NCBI GenBank assembly: GCA_015522385.1
Contig: WAMJ01000033.1
Coordinates: forward strand, 16,917 to 80,916
Origin: Candidatus Heimdallarchaeota archaeon
Lineage (GTDB): Archaea > Asgardarchaeota > Heimdallarchaeia > Heimdallarchaeales > Kariarchaeaceae
DNA: 64,000 nt
Reading direction: 5' to 3'
Of the stretch, positions 45,727 to 53,926 are shown piece after piece. Each line of letters starts with the position of its first letter. Position 1 is the first letter of the stretch. A model generated the notes under the pieces. The model saw nothing but the letters and a program-made list of their open reading frames with translations. It searched no databases and was not told where the DNA came from. The position numbers and the translations under genes are program-made.

Positions 45727-46497
45727 TTACTCGTTGTATCCGATGATCAAATAGCGTCTACGTCGTCCAGCAATCACATCAATAACCTCTGTTCGATGAC
45801 CGAAGGTCTCGAATATGTTTATGATATTCTCAACAACTACCTTTTTGTGAACCATCAATGTGCAATACTTAATTCGAAATATTGAACAATCTTCGATATA
45901 CCCCCTGATAAATTCTATCCCTGTCCGACCCCCAAATAGCTCGGAGTTGGTACCCCCGAACCCACGCTTTTTCTTGGAGGTGTACCCTGGACGATCATCG
46001 GGATAGAACGGGGGGTAGGTCATTGACAGGTCGATCTCCCCTCTTACTTTCTCGGGGAGGACTCCCTCCAGTATTCCTCCTGTACTCTGGTAGAAGGCTA
46101 CCTGCTGGTCATTGACCTTTGAATTCTTCTGTGCGTACTCCAGTGACCGTTGGTCGATCTCGGTTGCCAGCACTCTGTACCCGCGGGTGGCAGCTAATAA
46201 GGCCAATATCGCGGAGGCTCCTGTTCCCACGTCCACCACTGTCCTCACCATGGGTAGGCGATCCTCTATGATTCTGATGTAGGTCTGTCTTAGGCAGATC
46301 GAAGGTATGAGGTTACCCCTGGGAACCTCGATGGAGAATCCCGTCAGTCGGAACAATATTCCCCGGTTGTACTCAAGCAGAGCTGCAGGATCCCCAAGGT
46401 CGATTCTCCCATTTTTCACGTACTTTTGGAGAGGCTCCCAAGACTCCGCGGCCTGCTCGATCGTCACGCACCCTGCGGAAGCATTATACTCTACCAT
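45727..46497 (-). CDS. RlmF/METTL16-like N6-adenine RNA methyltransferase
   Basis: The 256-residue protein has a Rossmann methyltransferase fold with the SAM motif VVDVGTGASAILALLAATRG (about 87-106), an acidic ATEID strand end, and the catalytic motif YPPFY at about 160-164 in place of NPPFY. The GFGGTNSELFGGRTGIEF block after it matches the GG-x-x-x-E segment of RlmF and METTL16, enzymes that methylate adenine in rRNA or U6/mRNA hairpins. The N-terminal VPRGNLIPSICLRQTYI agrees. The Tyr for Asn change is odd, since Asn contacts the target base. Start ATG 46497 has a TATA-like TCTTGAATTATG about 23 bases upstream. Confidence 0.88.
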   Translation of the reverse strand: MVEYNASAGCVTIEQAAESWEPLQKYVKNGRIDLGDPAALLEYNRGILFRLTGFSIEVPRGNLIPSICLRQTYIRIIEDRLPMVRTVVDVGTGASAILALLAATRGYRVLATEIDQRSLEYAQKNSKVNDQQVAFYQSTGGILEGVLPEKVRGEIDLSMTYPPFYPDDRPGYTSKKKRGFGGTNSELFGGRTGIEFIRGYIEDCSIFRIKYCTLMVHKKVVVENIINIFETFGHRTEVIDVIAGRRRRYLIIGYNE

Positions 46498-46592
46498 ATC
46501 GTTCAGTTATACACATAATTCAAGAATAATCCGATCTGATCTAGGGCAGGGAAATATACTTTATATAGCAATATGTATATAGTCTTACGAAG

Positions 46593-47030
46593 ATGTTCAG
46601 GAAGGAGCCACTCTCTACAGCTGAATTCATTAACTCTAATCCTCGTTGCGAGCAGTTGGTGCAGTGTATCTATGGGCTGAACTATCTGGAGTTCGAGACC
46701 TTTTGCTCACTGCAGCTCTTGAGGGTATCGGACATAAGTGGTCTGATGGAGCACATGGATCGCTCGGATCGCACCAAGATCAACAGGGCTCTCAACAAAC
46801 TTATCGACATAGGGTTGGTCACCCGAGAGAAGGTGAGCGCGGACGGGAAATCAGGATACAAGTACATCTACCATCCCCGCTCTCTTATCGAGGTGAAGGC
46901 AGAGCTGAAGGAAAAGGTGGACAACTGGTATCAAGAGGTCGTCAAGGAGATTGACAATCTTGTCCTCCACTTCGTCGAGAAAGTACAAATGCAGAATAAT
47001 ACTGAGAAACAAGCGAAGGTACCCCTATAG
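46593..47030 (+). CDS. Winged-helix transcriptional regulator, paralogue of the 20593-20976 product
   Basis: The 145-residue protein has NPRC near the N-terminus, GLNYLEFETFCSLQLL, a helix-turn-helix with DRTKINRALNKLIDIGLVTR, a wing YKYIYHPRS and a C-terminal helix ELKEKVDNWYQEVVKEID for dimerisation. It shares NPxC, GLNxLE and the YxxxYxxxP wing with the 20593-20976 product, so the two belong to one TrmB-like family. TTTATATAG (about 46560-46568) is a TATA box 26 bases before ATG 46593. The following gene is a rhodanese 42 bases downstream in the same direction; a sulfur or redox response is a reasonable inference. Confidence 0.88.
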   Translation: MFRKEPLSTAEFINSNPRCEQLVQCIYGLNYLEFETFCSLQLLRVSDISGLMEHMDRSDRTKINRALNKLIDIGLVTREKVSADGKSGYKYIYHPRSLIEVKAELKEKVDNWYQEVVKEIDNLVLHFVEKVQMQNNTEKQAKVPL

Positions 47031-47071
47031 AGTTATCCCAACCCTTTAATTCGGTCAGATGAACTCAGGGT

Positions 47072-47404
47072 ATGATGTTTGGTTCTAAAGTACCGAGCAG
47101 GACTCCAGAGGAGATTCTCCCAGAATTCAGCAGTGGAAAAATCACGATTATTGACGTCAGGGAAACAAGGGAAATTGAAGCGGCGAAGGTTGAAGGATCG
47201 GTCTTCATCCGGATGAATGACATTCCCTACAATATGGATAAGATCCCTAAGGACAAACCCGTGGGTATTCTCTGCAGATCCGGGAATAGGTCCGCAAATG
47301 TGACCCGTTACCTCCGGGAGAATGGCTTTGACAATGTCTTCAATATAGCTGGGGGTATTAAGAGGTGGGCCGTAAAACTCGACCCCTCGCTCAATCCCAT
47401 CTAG
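47072..47404 (+). CDS. Rhodanese-like sulfurtransferase
   Basis: A single rhodanese domain of 110 residues: IIDVRETREIEAAKVEGSVF near 25-44 and the active loop CRSGNRSANVTRYLRENGF with catalytic Cys at about 71. Single-domain rhodaneses move sulfane sulfur between thiols. It follows the winged-helix regulator in the same direction, perhaps as part of the same unit. It ends four bases from the convergent 47617 ORF. Confidence 0.93.
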   Translation: MMFGSKVPSRTPEEILPEFSSGKITIIDVRETREIEAAKVEGSVFIRMNDIPYNMDKIPKDKPVGILCRSGNRSANVTRYLRENGFDNVFNIAGGIKRWAVKLDPSLNPI

Positions 47405-47407
47405 GAT

Positions 47408-47617
47408 CTACTTTATTCCAGTGAAAGGGAGCGCACAGGTAGTTCCAGGGATAGAGGCCTCCTCGTAGATGACGGACATACCGTCCTCGTCAACATTCGG
47501 GTGGTGACCTCTCCACTTCTGGAGAAAAGACCCCTCTCCTCTGAAGATGCTGTACCTCCGCAACCTTTGGTAAGGTTGGTGAATGATGATCCTCTTCAGG
47601 AATGACAACAATGACAT
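47408..47617 (-). CDS. Small hypothetical protein
   Basis: The 69-residue frame fills the space between the rhodanese gene and the GNAT gene. The product is basic at the N-terminus (FLKRIIIHQPYQRLRRYSIF) and has no known motif. ATG 47617 has TTAATAC (about 47642-47648) placed 26 bases upstream as a TATA-like box, which supports a real leaderless gene. The function is unknown. Confidence 0.45.
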   Translation of the reverse strand: MSLLSFLKRIIIHQPYQRLRRYSIFRGEGSFLQKWRGHHPNVDEDGMSVIYEEASIPGTTCALPFTGIK

Positions 47618-47644
47618 GATAGTTCATGTACAGCTTCACATGTA

Positions 47645-48253
47645 TTAAGCATTAGCATCATTGAGAACCATAACAACCGAGTCAAGCTTCTCCATCCTAT
47701 CCCGGCTGATCCGGTAGTTGAGGAACTGGTCATGGTCTGGGGTGAAGCCTTTGTGGTAGGAGTACCCGAAGTTCTCGAAACCAACCTTCTCGTAGACATG
47801 CTGTGCTCTCTTGTTGGTGTGATGGGTCTCCAGCCACACACCAGAGGCTGTGGTTTTACTGGCTATAGCTGCCAAGATCATCTGTGTAAACTTGGTGCCA
47901 AGCCCCCTCTCGAGGAGGTTAGGGTGAACGACGATGCCGAAGATGATGTCTTCACCATGGATCGGTATGATGAGACTTATCCTGCAGATGAGCTCTGTTG
48001 ATCTCCAGTTGTCCGATGTTCTCTCACCCGCAAACCAGAGTTTTCTCCCACCGGTGTTGTCCTTGAACCAACGGTTCTTCTGTACGCTATTGGTGGGGAA
48101 GAAGTTCGCCCACTGCATGTCCAAGGTGTTGAACTTCGGCCACCTTGAGAGCTCGTCCATGTGGTCCCTTCTTAGGGGTGTGAGACGAAGTCTCTGTGAT
48201 CTGTGGTAGATGGTGGTGAACCTCAGATCTCCATAATCTAGCATCTTTCCCAC
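47645..48253 (-). CDS. GNAT-family N-acetyltransferase
   Basis: The 202-residue protein has the acetyl-CoA loop LLERGLGTKFTQMILAAIAS (about 113-132) and the C-terminal motif NKRAQHVYEKVGFENFGYS. N-terminal LRLTPLRRDHMDELSRW is typical of the RimJ/RimL-like group that acetylates N-termini or small molecules. The GTG at 48253 has GCTTAAAAC about 24 bases upstream; ATG 48244 is a possible alternative. The substrate is not evident. Confidence 0.9.
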   Translation of the reverse strand: MGKMLDYGDLRFTTIYHRSQRLRLTPLRRDHMDELSRWPKFNTLDMQWANFFPTNSVQKNRWFKDNTGGRKLWFAGERTSDNWRSTELICRISLIIPIHGEDIIFGIVVHPNLLERGLGTKFTQMILAAIASKTTASGVWLETHHTNKRAQHVYEKVGFENFGYSYHKGFTPDHDQFLNYRISRDRMEKLDSVVMVLNDANA

Positions 48254-48304
48254 TCAAGTGCCTATTCTCTTGTTTTAAGCCTTGCGAGTCTTGGTCAAAT
48301 AAAG

Positions 48305-50194
48305 CTAGGGTAGGTCGATCTTGAGCGTGTAGATGTCCAGTTGCTCATGCATTGAGACACCCTCTAGAAGATTGACTAGGGCTTCAATAACCTCCTCTGG
48401 AGGATGGGGTGTCCAGTTTATTCCCGTGAGGTGGTAGAAGTCTGGGGTACCAATGAAGACTTGGTCATCCTTTTCCTCCAGCGAGATCTTCTCTGCCTCA
48501 AAGAGCAGGGAGAGGATGTCTTTATTGAACTTGATCCTGAGGACAACGATGTCAGTCCTCAGGCCGTTGACCATCTTCCCCACTGCGCTGAAGGGGGTCC
48601 ACCAGTGCACGTCACGGTAGTATGAGCTTCCCGCGATGACTATCGTCTGGTTGAGGTACTGGTGAGTGGTCTCTGGTGTGCGGTAGATCAGGTTCTCCAG
48701 CGATGTACCTGATACTGCTAGCTCACGCCCCAACCAGTCCTTCACTGGTTTGAACTCCATCCGCATGAGGTTCGAAGGACTGGGTAACTCTATTCCCATC
48801 AGTTCTTCCAGTCGTGCATAATCCCCAATATTCCCTCCACTCGGAACCTCCATTATGACCTCGAGCCTCTCCAGTCGGGAGAGGTAGGGGTTGCCAATGA
48901 ACACACCTATGCTCTCCAAGGAAGCTCGCTGGAGTAATGTCCTTGCTGCCTCCTTGAGTGACGGATCTATGTCCTCCCTCTCTAGCACTTGGAGCAGAAT
49001 TTGCTCACCCTTTTCTTTCTGCCCGTCATTGAGAAGGGCCTCGGCGTCGAAGTAGTGAAGGTATGGTCTTACATCAGAGGACGCAGCGCTGATCCAGCGG
49101 TTGAGGAAGTAGCGCGGTGACAGTTGTTCTGCCCACCGGGAAGCCCTGTAGAAGACTTCGATGAACCTCGATGGTCTCGCTTCCATCCACGACTGTGGGG
49201 GGATCAGCTCGCTCCACTGGATGACGATGGAGTGTGCCTGGACGATAGTCGTCTGCACGAGATCTGCGTCGTTCTCATACAGGGCCTCCCTGTGCCAGAA
49301 CATGCCGTTGAAATGCTGGAAGTACTCCCGGATAATCGCCCCGTAGAACAGTGGGTCGTCCTTTGGAGCCATCTCTGCCATGATGATCAGCATCCTCCCC
49401 AGCACCTGTAGTGCCTCCACCGCGAGGTCTGAGAGATGCTCTCTCGATGATGCAATCTCCGCCTGCAGGAGTATCGACTGCACGAAGGCCAGCTTGTCCA
49501 ATCGGGGTACTTTGTGGTTCCTGTCCTCGGAACCAAGGTAGAAGCTCTTTCCACCTCCCTTCAGGATGAGCTCTGTGATGTCCGGCTTCATCAGATCCCA
49601 GAGATGCAGAACTGCCGTGTTTAGATCCTCTCTCTGCCACTCCTTTCCCTCCATGGCGTCGATCAGGGCCAGTTCCGCGGCCGTTTCAAGATCAGTGAAT
49701 GCCCTGACGAGTTCCTCTGACTCTCTGTACTCCTTCAGGTTCTCTCCCAAGGTCTTCGGATCTGGGAGGATGGACCTCGCCTCCTCCAACCAGCCCCCTC
49801 GGATCAGTTGCATGGCAAGTCTCTGTGCAGTAATGACCTTCAACCTGTCGGATTCCAATCTCTGTGCAAGCTCATAGCCCAGATCGAGGTACGTCTGCGC
49901 CTCTGTCCATGAATGCTCAGAGCTCATGAAGTTGAGCTTCTCCTGTCCGATGGCACTGAGCGATGCAGCAAGATCCTTCATGGGAAGCTGTTCGAGCCCC
50001 AACCCTTGGAGAAACTCGATGGACGAAGGTGTCCTTCGGATGATCTCATCGACGAGATTCATCCTGTTCCTCTTCCGGGTTCTTAGCGTCTCATCCTCCG
50101 ACCTTGTCCTTGGGAGAGGCACTGGTATAAAGCATCTTGTGCAATACGCTGGTTGCTCGGAAGACGGTTCAGTTCCACACGATAGGCAACTCAT
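48305..50194 (-). CDS. Large helical protein with N-terminal zinc ribbon
   Basis: The 629-residue product starts with a zinc ribbon, CLSCGTEPSSEQPAYCTRCF (residues 3-22), followed by a basic linker RTRKRNR and a long alpha-helical body that looks TPR-like in places (EAQTYLDLGYELAQRLESDR). The last 150 residues are more beta-rich, with VVLRIKFNKDILSLLFEAEK. No enzyme motif is recognised and I know no family. The ATG is at 50194, beside the long AT-rich gap. Confidence 0.75.
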   Translation of the reverse strand: MSCLSCGTEPSSEQPAYCTRCFIPVPLPRTRSEDETLRTRKRNRMNLVDEIIRRTPSSIEFLQGLGLEQLPMKDLAASLSAIGQEKLNFMSSEHSWTEAQTYLDLGYELAQRLESDRLKVITAQRLAMQLIRGGWLEEARSILPDPKTLGENLKEYRESEELVRAFTDLETAAELALIDAMEGKEWQREDLNTAVLHLWDLMKPDITELILKGGGKSFYLGSEDRNHKVPRLDKLAFVQSILLQAEIASSREHLSDLAVEALQVLGRMLIIMAEMAPKDDPLFYGAIIREYFQHFNGMFWHREALYENDADLVQTTIVQAHSIVIQWSELIPPQSWMEARPSRFIEVFYRASRWAEQLSPRYFLNRWISAASSDVRPYLHYFDAEALLNDGQKEKGEQILLQVLEREDIDPSLKEAARTLLQRASLESIGVFIGNPYLSRLERLEVIMEVPSGGNIGDYARLEELMGIELPSPSNLMRMEFKPVKDWLGRELAVSGTSLENLIYRTPETTHQYLNQTIVIAGSSYYRDVHWWTPFSAVGKMVNGLRTDIVVLRIKFNKDILSLLFEAEKISLEEKDDQVFIGTPDFYHLTGINWTPHPPEEVIEALVNLLEGVSMHEQLDIYTLKIDLP

Positions 50195-50592
50195 CTAATC
50201 TTACACTGTCATGTCTGTACAAAAGCGATGCGATGGTTTTGCTCATTCACTAAGTGGTCTTGTATCAGATTGAAGTAATAAGTCTTGGAATAAGAAAAAT
50301 AATCAAATTATCTCCAACAATTACTCTAAAAATATCGATATCTATCTTTTCTTTAATGGATAACGAGTGATATAAGAAATAAAAATGCTATAATCGAATA
50401 ATTTCATATAAATAACAAAATGCATAATATTTCAATAATTTATCCCGACAATTATTTTTAATTAAACTAATACTATTATCGGAATTATATTTACGAAAAT
50501 ATTAGAGAATGTGCTGTATAAAATCGCTTAATTATCTTCGAAAAATTGGACTAAGACGTAGTGAGGGTAGAAAATTCAAGGAAATGAGCAAA
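50195..50592. other. AT-rich gap without genes
   Basis: This stretch is strongly AT-rich, with runs such as TTATTTTTAATTAAAC (around 50450) and no open frame of coding character on either strand. I see no clear repeat. It separates the zinc-ribbon gene from the element at 50593-50816. Confidence 0.5.
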
Positions 50593-50690
50593 TAATTATA
50601 TAGCGCGGAATCCACTATAAACTGTCGAGAAATTACTCAGTATTTTGTCGTTTAGACGACGAGGATCTAAAGATCAGAGAAATTGAGTAA
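50593..50690 (+). ncRNA. Promoter plus three-way-junction RNA element
   Basis: ATTATATAG (50595-50603) is a TATA-like box predicting a start near 50625; ACTATAAAC (50614-50622) is a second candidate. The RNA would then form an outer stem TTACTCAG (50633-50640) with TTGAGTAA (50683-50690) enclosing two hairpins: TGTCGT-TTAG-ACGACG (50646-50661) and GATC-TAAA-GATC (50664-50675). It is followed by a purine-rich stretch and the 50727 micro-ORF, so it may be a regulatory leader or a small RNA. Confidence 0.4.
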
Positions 50691-50726
50691 AACGATAGGT
50701 GAGAGGGAAGGAGAGTCATCAAAACC

Positions 50727-50816
50727 ATGAGCGACTTGGCCGACGATGTCTGTTGGTTGGCTGGTTGTTGGGGTTTTGCGGCTTTTGGTTGCAAGCGGTG
50801 GTTTAGAAGAGCCTGA
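50727..50816 (+). CDS. Candidate micro-protein of 29 residues, Trp/Cys-rich
   Basis: The ORF starts with ATG 50727 and codes for an acidic start (MSDLADD), a hydrophobic middle with three Cys and two Trp (VCWLAGCWGFAAFGC) and a basic end (KRWFRRA). It stands out from the AT-rich flanks by its higher GC content and lies downstream of a promoter-like box and a structured RNA. A purine-rich GGAAGGAG (50706-50713) sits 13 bases before the ATG, which is somewhat far for a ribosome site. It could be a membrane-active or metal-binding micro-protein, or a leader peptide. Translation is unproven. Confidence 0.35.
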   Translation: MSDLADDVCWLAGCWGFAAFGCKRWFRRA

Positions 50817-50942
50817 TGAACTCTCCTTCTTAATATTAATTGTGCAAACTACCTTATAAAGTTAGATGTTCTTGGAACACAAGGTTGCACAGAGTACGAA
50901 TTCTAGGTTTTTCCCACCTCTTATATTTTTGCCCTACATTTT
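50817..50942. other. Short AT-rich segment with inverted repeat and TATA-like box
   Basis: TGTGCAA (about 50840-50846) and TTGCACA (about 50884-50890) are inverted copies flanking ACCTTATAAAG, a plus-strand TATA-like box with no gene after it. T-rich runs near 50911-50932 could terminate transcription from either side. Confidence 0.35.
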
Positions 50943-52184
50943 CTAGATGCAATGTTCCGAGGTGACCTCGATGTCGTCAAGGATCTTCCTGAAGATCTGC
51001 CAGATCCTGTCCTGATCCATTATGACCTTCTGCAGACCTCCGATATCAGGAAGGATATGCCCCTGCTCCAGGGTGAAGAGGTCAATGTTGTCCATCGACA
51101 CTGGAACAATCTCCATCAATGCCAGCTCGGGACGCTCTGACCCAGTGTAATTATTGAGGATAATTACCAACCTCGCATCCTTTCCGAGATATTTCAGCAC
51201 GTGGTTGATCAAATGGTTGATCTTGTCCAGCTTCTTCAAACGGTGCTCATAGTTCACCACGAGGATGACTCTGCGGGCGATCTCGATGAATTTGGTCCAT
51301 GAGGTCACGGTTGGGCCGTCGATTTCGAAGAAGTTGGCGACGAAACCCTCGCAGATCTCAATACCGAACAGGTTGTCGTAAAGGATGTTCTTCCCCACGG
51401 GGGGAATCTTGGGGTTGACCGTTACCCCGGTGTACTGTGACATGATTGTCGACTTCCCAGATCCCATCACTCCTGTCACCAGAACGAATTCATCAATCCG
51501 GTTCTCGTAAGGTACTTCCTTCTTCTCGTGGTCAATGTAGTTGATTATGTGGAGATTTCCGTCGATGATCTTGTTGAAGACCAATTTCTTCAGCTGGGGA
51601 AGACCTGTGAGCAGCCTATGATCTAACTCATTGAAACGGTTCAGAGCAATCTCCAGTATCTCCAATCTTTGTAGGTTCTCCACGTACTCGAAGTTGAACC
51701 CTGTCAGCTTGTTGGAGTTCAGGATCAGCTCTCTGAGGTTGACGTTACGTTCGAAGATACCAGGGGGCAGTTCTTCTATGTCGTTGGAGTAGATCCAGAG
51801 GTACTCCAGTTGTGTGTTGTTCTTGAAGATTTCCTCGGGGAGGGTCCTGAGCCTATTCTCTCCAATATCGAGTATTCGGAGTTTGGGAAGGTCGGCAAAG
51901 ATATCCCTAGGTAGTTCCTTTATCTGGTTACCATAGAGTCCTAAGTACTCAAGATTGTGAAAACCGTCGAAGGTACCTGGGGGTATCTCAACAAGATCCT
52001 TGCAACCGAGATCAAGCCAGATGAGCATATCACCTGCAAGACGGGTGTTTGAGCTTTCGAGGATTATCTCCCTGAAGTCGTTCAGAGCGAGATTCCTGAT
52101 GAGCTTCTCTAACCTCTCCGCGTCTTGCACAATACAATGATATGGGAAAGGGTTCTTAAAAACTCCCTCAGATTCAGATGGCAT
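50943..52184 (-). CDS. Leucine-rich repeat protein with C-terminal small-GTPase-like domain
   Basis: Residues about 40-205 hold regular LRRs (IPPGTFDGFHNLEYLGLYGN, LPRDIFADLPKLRILDIGEN, LPPGIFERNVNLRELILNSN). Residues about 230-400 are a P-loop GTPase-like domain: Walker A GVMGSGKST (238-246), a switch-II-like FFEIDGPTV with the conserved Asp and Gly, and a degenerate base-recognition motif ILNNYTGS where NKxD is expected. Such LRR-GTPase fusions are Roco-like and frequent in Asgard archaea. The altered NKxD may reduce guanine specificity. It begins four bases after the RNase III-like gene, forming one operon with it. Confidence 0.88.
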   Translation of the reverse strand: MPSESEGVFKNPFPYHCIVQDAERLEKLIRNLALNDFREIILESSNTRLAGDMLIWLDLGCKDLVEIPPGTFDGFHNLEYLGLYGNQIKELPRDIFADLPKLRILDIGENRLRTLPEEIFKNNTQLEYLWIYSNDIEELPPGIFERNVNLRELILNSNKLTGFNFEYVENLQRLEILEIALNRFNELDHRLLTGLPQLKKLVFNKIIDGNLHIINYIDHEKKEVPYENRIDEFVLVTGVMGSGKSTIMSQYTGVTVNPKIPPVGKNILYDNLFGIEICEGFVANFFEIDGPTVTSWTKFIEIARRVILVVNYEHRLKKLDKINHLINHVLKYLGKDARLVIILNNYTGSERPELALMEIVPVSMDNIDLFTLEQGHILPDIGGLQKVIMDQDRIWQIFRKILDDIEVTSEHCI

Positions 52185-52188
52185 TTCT

Positions 52189-52854
52189 CTACATCTGTTT
52201 TATGATTTCGAGTGCCTTTCTCGCCGCATTGCGGTGAGCTGATTTTTTATCACCAAATTTGTCGGAGATGCTCGTAATCATCTTGCCCTTGTACATGAAG
52301 TTCAGCTCACAGATGAAAAGTGGTTGGTGGTCAGAACCTCCTGCCCTATATGTCGTGTCAAAGTTTGGGAGCTCGGAATCCTTGTCCCCCTCGGAGATCA
52401 CCGCTTGGACCTTCTCGAGAAGTAACTTCTTGGGGTTGTCGTCGAAGTAGTTCTCCTGTGCAATGATGAGGATGAGTTTCATGGCAACGTGACTCGAATC
52501 CTCGAAGCCGTTCTTCTGGAAGCAGGCACCAACGAGTGCTTCGATCGCCTCCTTGATGTCGTTGTCAGATGCACCGTTGAGGATCTCCTTCAGACCAAGG
52601 TGCTCTGCTAACTTCAGGAACGTCCGGCGGTTGGTCGTTGCACTCCTCAGTTCAGTAAGCTTACCCTGATCGAGATTGCGGAAGTTCGGGTACTTCCCCA
52701 TTAGGAACTCCAGTAGTACTAGGTCAATCACGAGGTCACCGAAAAGGGCCAGGGCCTTGAACTCATTCTTACCTCCGAGTGACTTGGGTTTGAGCGCGAG
52801 CTCGAGGATCTCATCGTCCAGCTTAAACCACTCACCAATCTCTTTCCTGTTCAT
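52189..52854 (-). CDS. RNase III-like protein with dsRNA-binding domain, catalytic residues altered
   Basis: The 221-residue protein has an RNase III fold (about 15-145) and a C-terminal dsRNA-binding-like domain (about 155-221, ending KKSAHRNAARKALEIIKQM). The signature normally ERLEFLGD reads KALALFGD, so the two Glu of the active site are Lys and Ala; the second acidic motif reads EAIEALVGA where D-x-x-E is expected. Catalytic loss is likely, leaving an RNA-binding role as in mitochondrial mL44-type proteins. The start at ATG 52854 is one base after the dehydratase stop; the longer open frame to 52902 overlaps that gene and is rejected. Confidence 0.82.
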   Translation of the reverse strand: MNRKEIGEWFKLDDEILELALKPKSLGGKNEFKALALFGDLVIDLVLLEFLMGKYPNFRNLDQGKLTELRSATTNRRTFLKLAEHLGLKEILNGASDNDIKEAIEALVGACFQKNGFEDSSHVAMKLILIIAQENYFDDNPKKLLLEKVQAVISEGDKDSELPNFDTTYRAGGSDHQPLFICELNFMYKGKMITSISDKFGDKKSAHRNAARKALEIIKQM

Positions 52855-52855
52855 A

Positions 52856-53818
52856 CTATCTGTACTCCCTGAAGAGTGCCGAGAGGTCGATATTCCCACC
52901 ACTCAGCACCAGTCCTACCCTCGCTCCCTCGGCTATCAGCCCCTCTTCCCGTGCCCTCATCAGTGCAGCCAGAGGTGTGGCACCCGAGGGCTCGACAACG
53001 ATCTTCATTCGCTCAAAGAGCAGTTGCATAGCGTCAATAATAAGCTCGTCGTTAACGGTTATAACTTCATCGACATATTTGCTGATAATGTCGAAGGTTC
53101 GCTGAGAAAGTGATGTCCTGAGCCCATCTGCCACTGTTCTCGGATTAGACTGTGGCAATGGTTTCCCCTCCCTTAGTGACAGGTAGGCGTCATCCGCACC
53201 AGAGGGCTCGGCTCCATATACCCATCTGACTTTCCCACTGAGCTTAGCATAAGCCGATGAACCTGAGAGCAAACCACCACCACCCACGGGGGTGATGAGC
53301 ACATCCAGTGAGACATCCTCTAGTAGCTCCTTAGCTACAGTTCCTGCACCGCGAATGACATCGTCATTGTCGTAGGGGTGAATCAGTGTCAGCCCTCTCT
53401 CCTCGACAAGTGCATTGCAGGTCTCCTCCCTCGCTCGTTGCGTTGGCTCACAGAGAACGACCTCTGCTCCATATCCCTCCGTCGCCTCACGCTTCACCAC
53501 CGGTGCGTTACTGGGCATCACGATGACTGCTCTAATCCCGAGATTGCGGGCTGCAAGAGCGAGTGCCTGTGCATGGTTCCCTGAAGAGTGCGTCACGACC
53601 CCCCTCTCCCTGCTTTCCTTGTCAAGCTGCAGTAGCGCGTTACATGCTCCCCTGTACTTGAATGCCCCCATCTTCTGGAAGTTCTCGCACTTGAAGAAGA
53701 CAGAGCATCCGAGCATCAAGTCCACCGTCGATGAAGTCATCACCGGTGTCCGATTGATCATCGGGGAGATACGCTGGTGGGCATGTTCGATCTCTTCGAG
53801 TAGGTGTCCCATAGACAC
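52856..53818 (-). CDS. PLP-dependent threonine/serine dehydratase (IlvA/serine racemase family)
   Basis: The 320-residue fold type II enzyme deaminates threonine or serine, or racemises serine. Visible motifs are INRTPVMTSSTVD, the PLP lysine in MGAFKYRGACNAL (about residue 54), SSGNHAQALALAA, the phosphate loop TPVGGGGLLSG and VVEPSGATPLAAL near the end. It lacks the ACT regulatory domain of biosynthetic IlvA, so it is of the catabolic or racemase size. It is first in the operon with the RNase III-like and LRR-GTPase genes, an unexpected grouping. Confidence 0.95.
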   Translation of the reverse strand: MSMGHLLEEIEHAHQRISPMINRTPVMTSSTVDLMLGCSVFFKCENFQKMGAFKYRGACNALLQLDKESRERGVVTHSSGNHAQALALAARNLGIRAVIVMPSNAPVVKREATEGYGAEVVLCEPTQRAREETCNALVEERGLTLIHPYDNDDVIRGAGTVAKELLEDVSLDVLITPVGGGGLLSGSSAYAKLSGKVRWVYGAEPSGADDAYLSLREGKPLPQSNPRTVADGLRTSLSQRTFDIISKYVDEVITVNDELIIDAMQLLFERMKIVVEPSGATPLAALMRAREEGLIAEGARVGLVLSGGNIDLSALFREYR

Positions 53819-53926
53819 GGTTGAGCAGTACTCTTAGAAAAGAATTCGATATGACTAGGTAAGAAATTGCAAATTCCTCTTTTGACTCATGACAATTGAT
53901 TTATTCGGTCTATCATTCCGAGAGCC

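Noticed and set aside
50697..50713. Purine-rich GGTGAGAGGGAAGGAG as an RNase P RNA conserved region
   Set aside because: The other conserved blocks and overall fold of RNase P RNA are not found in the flanks.
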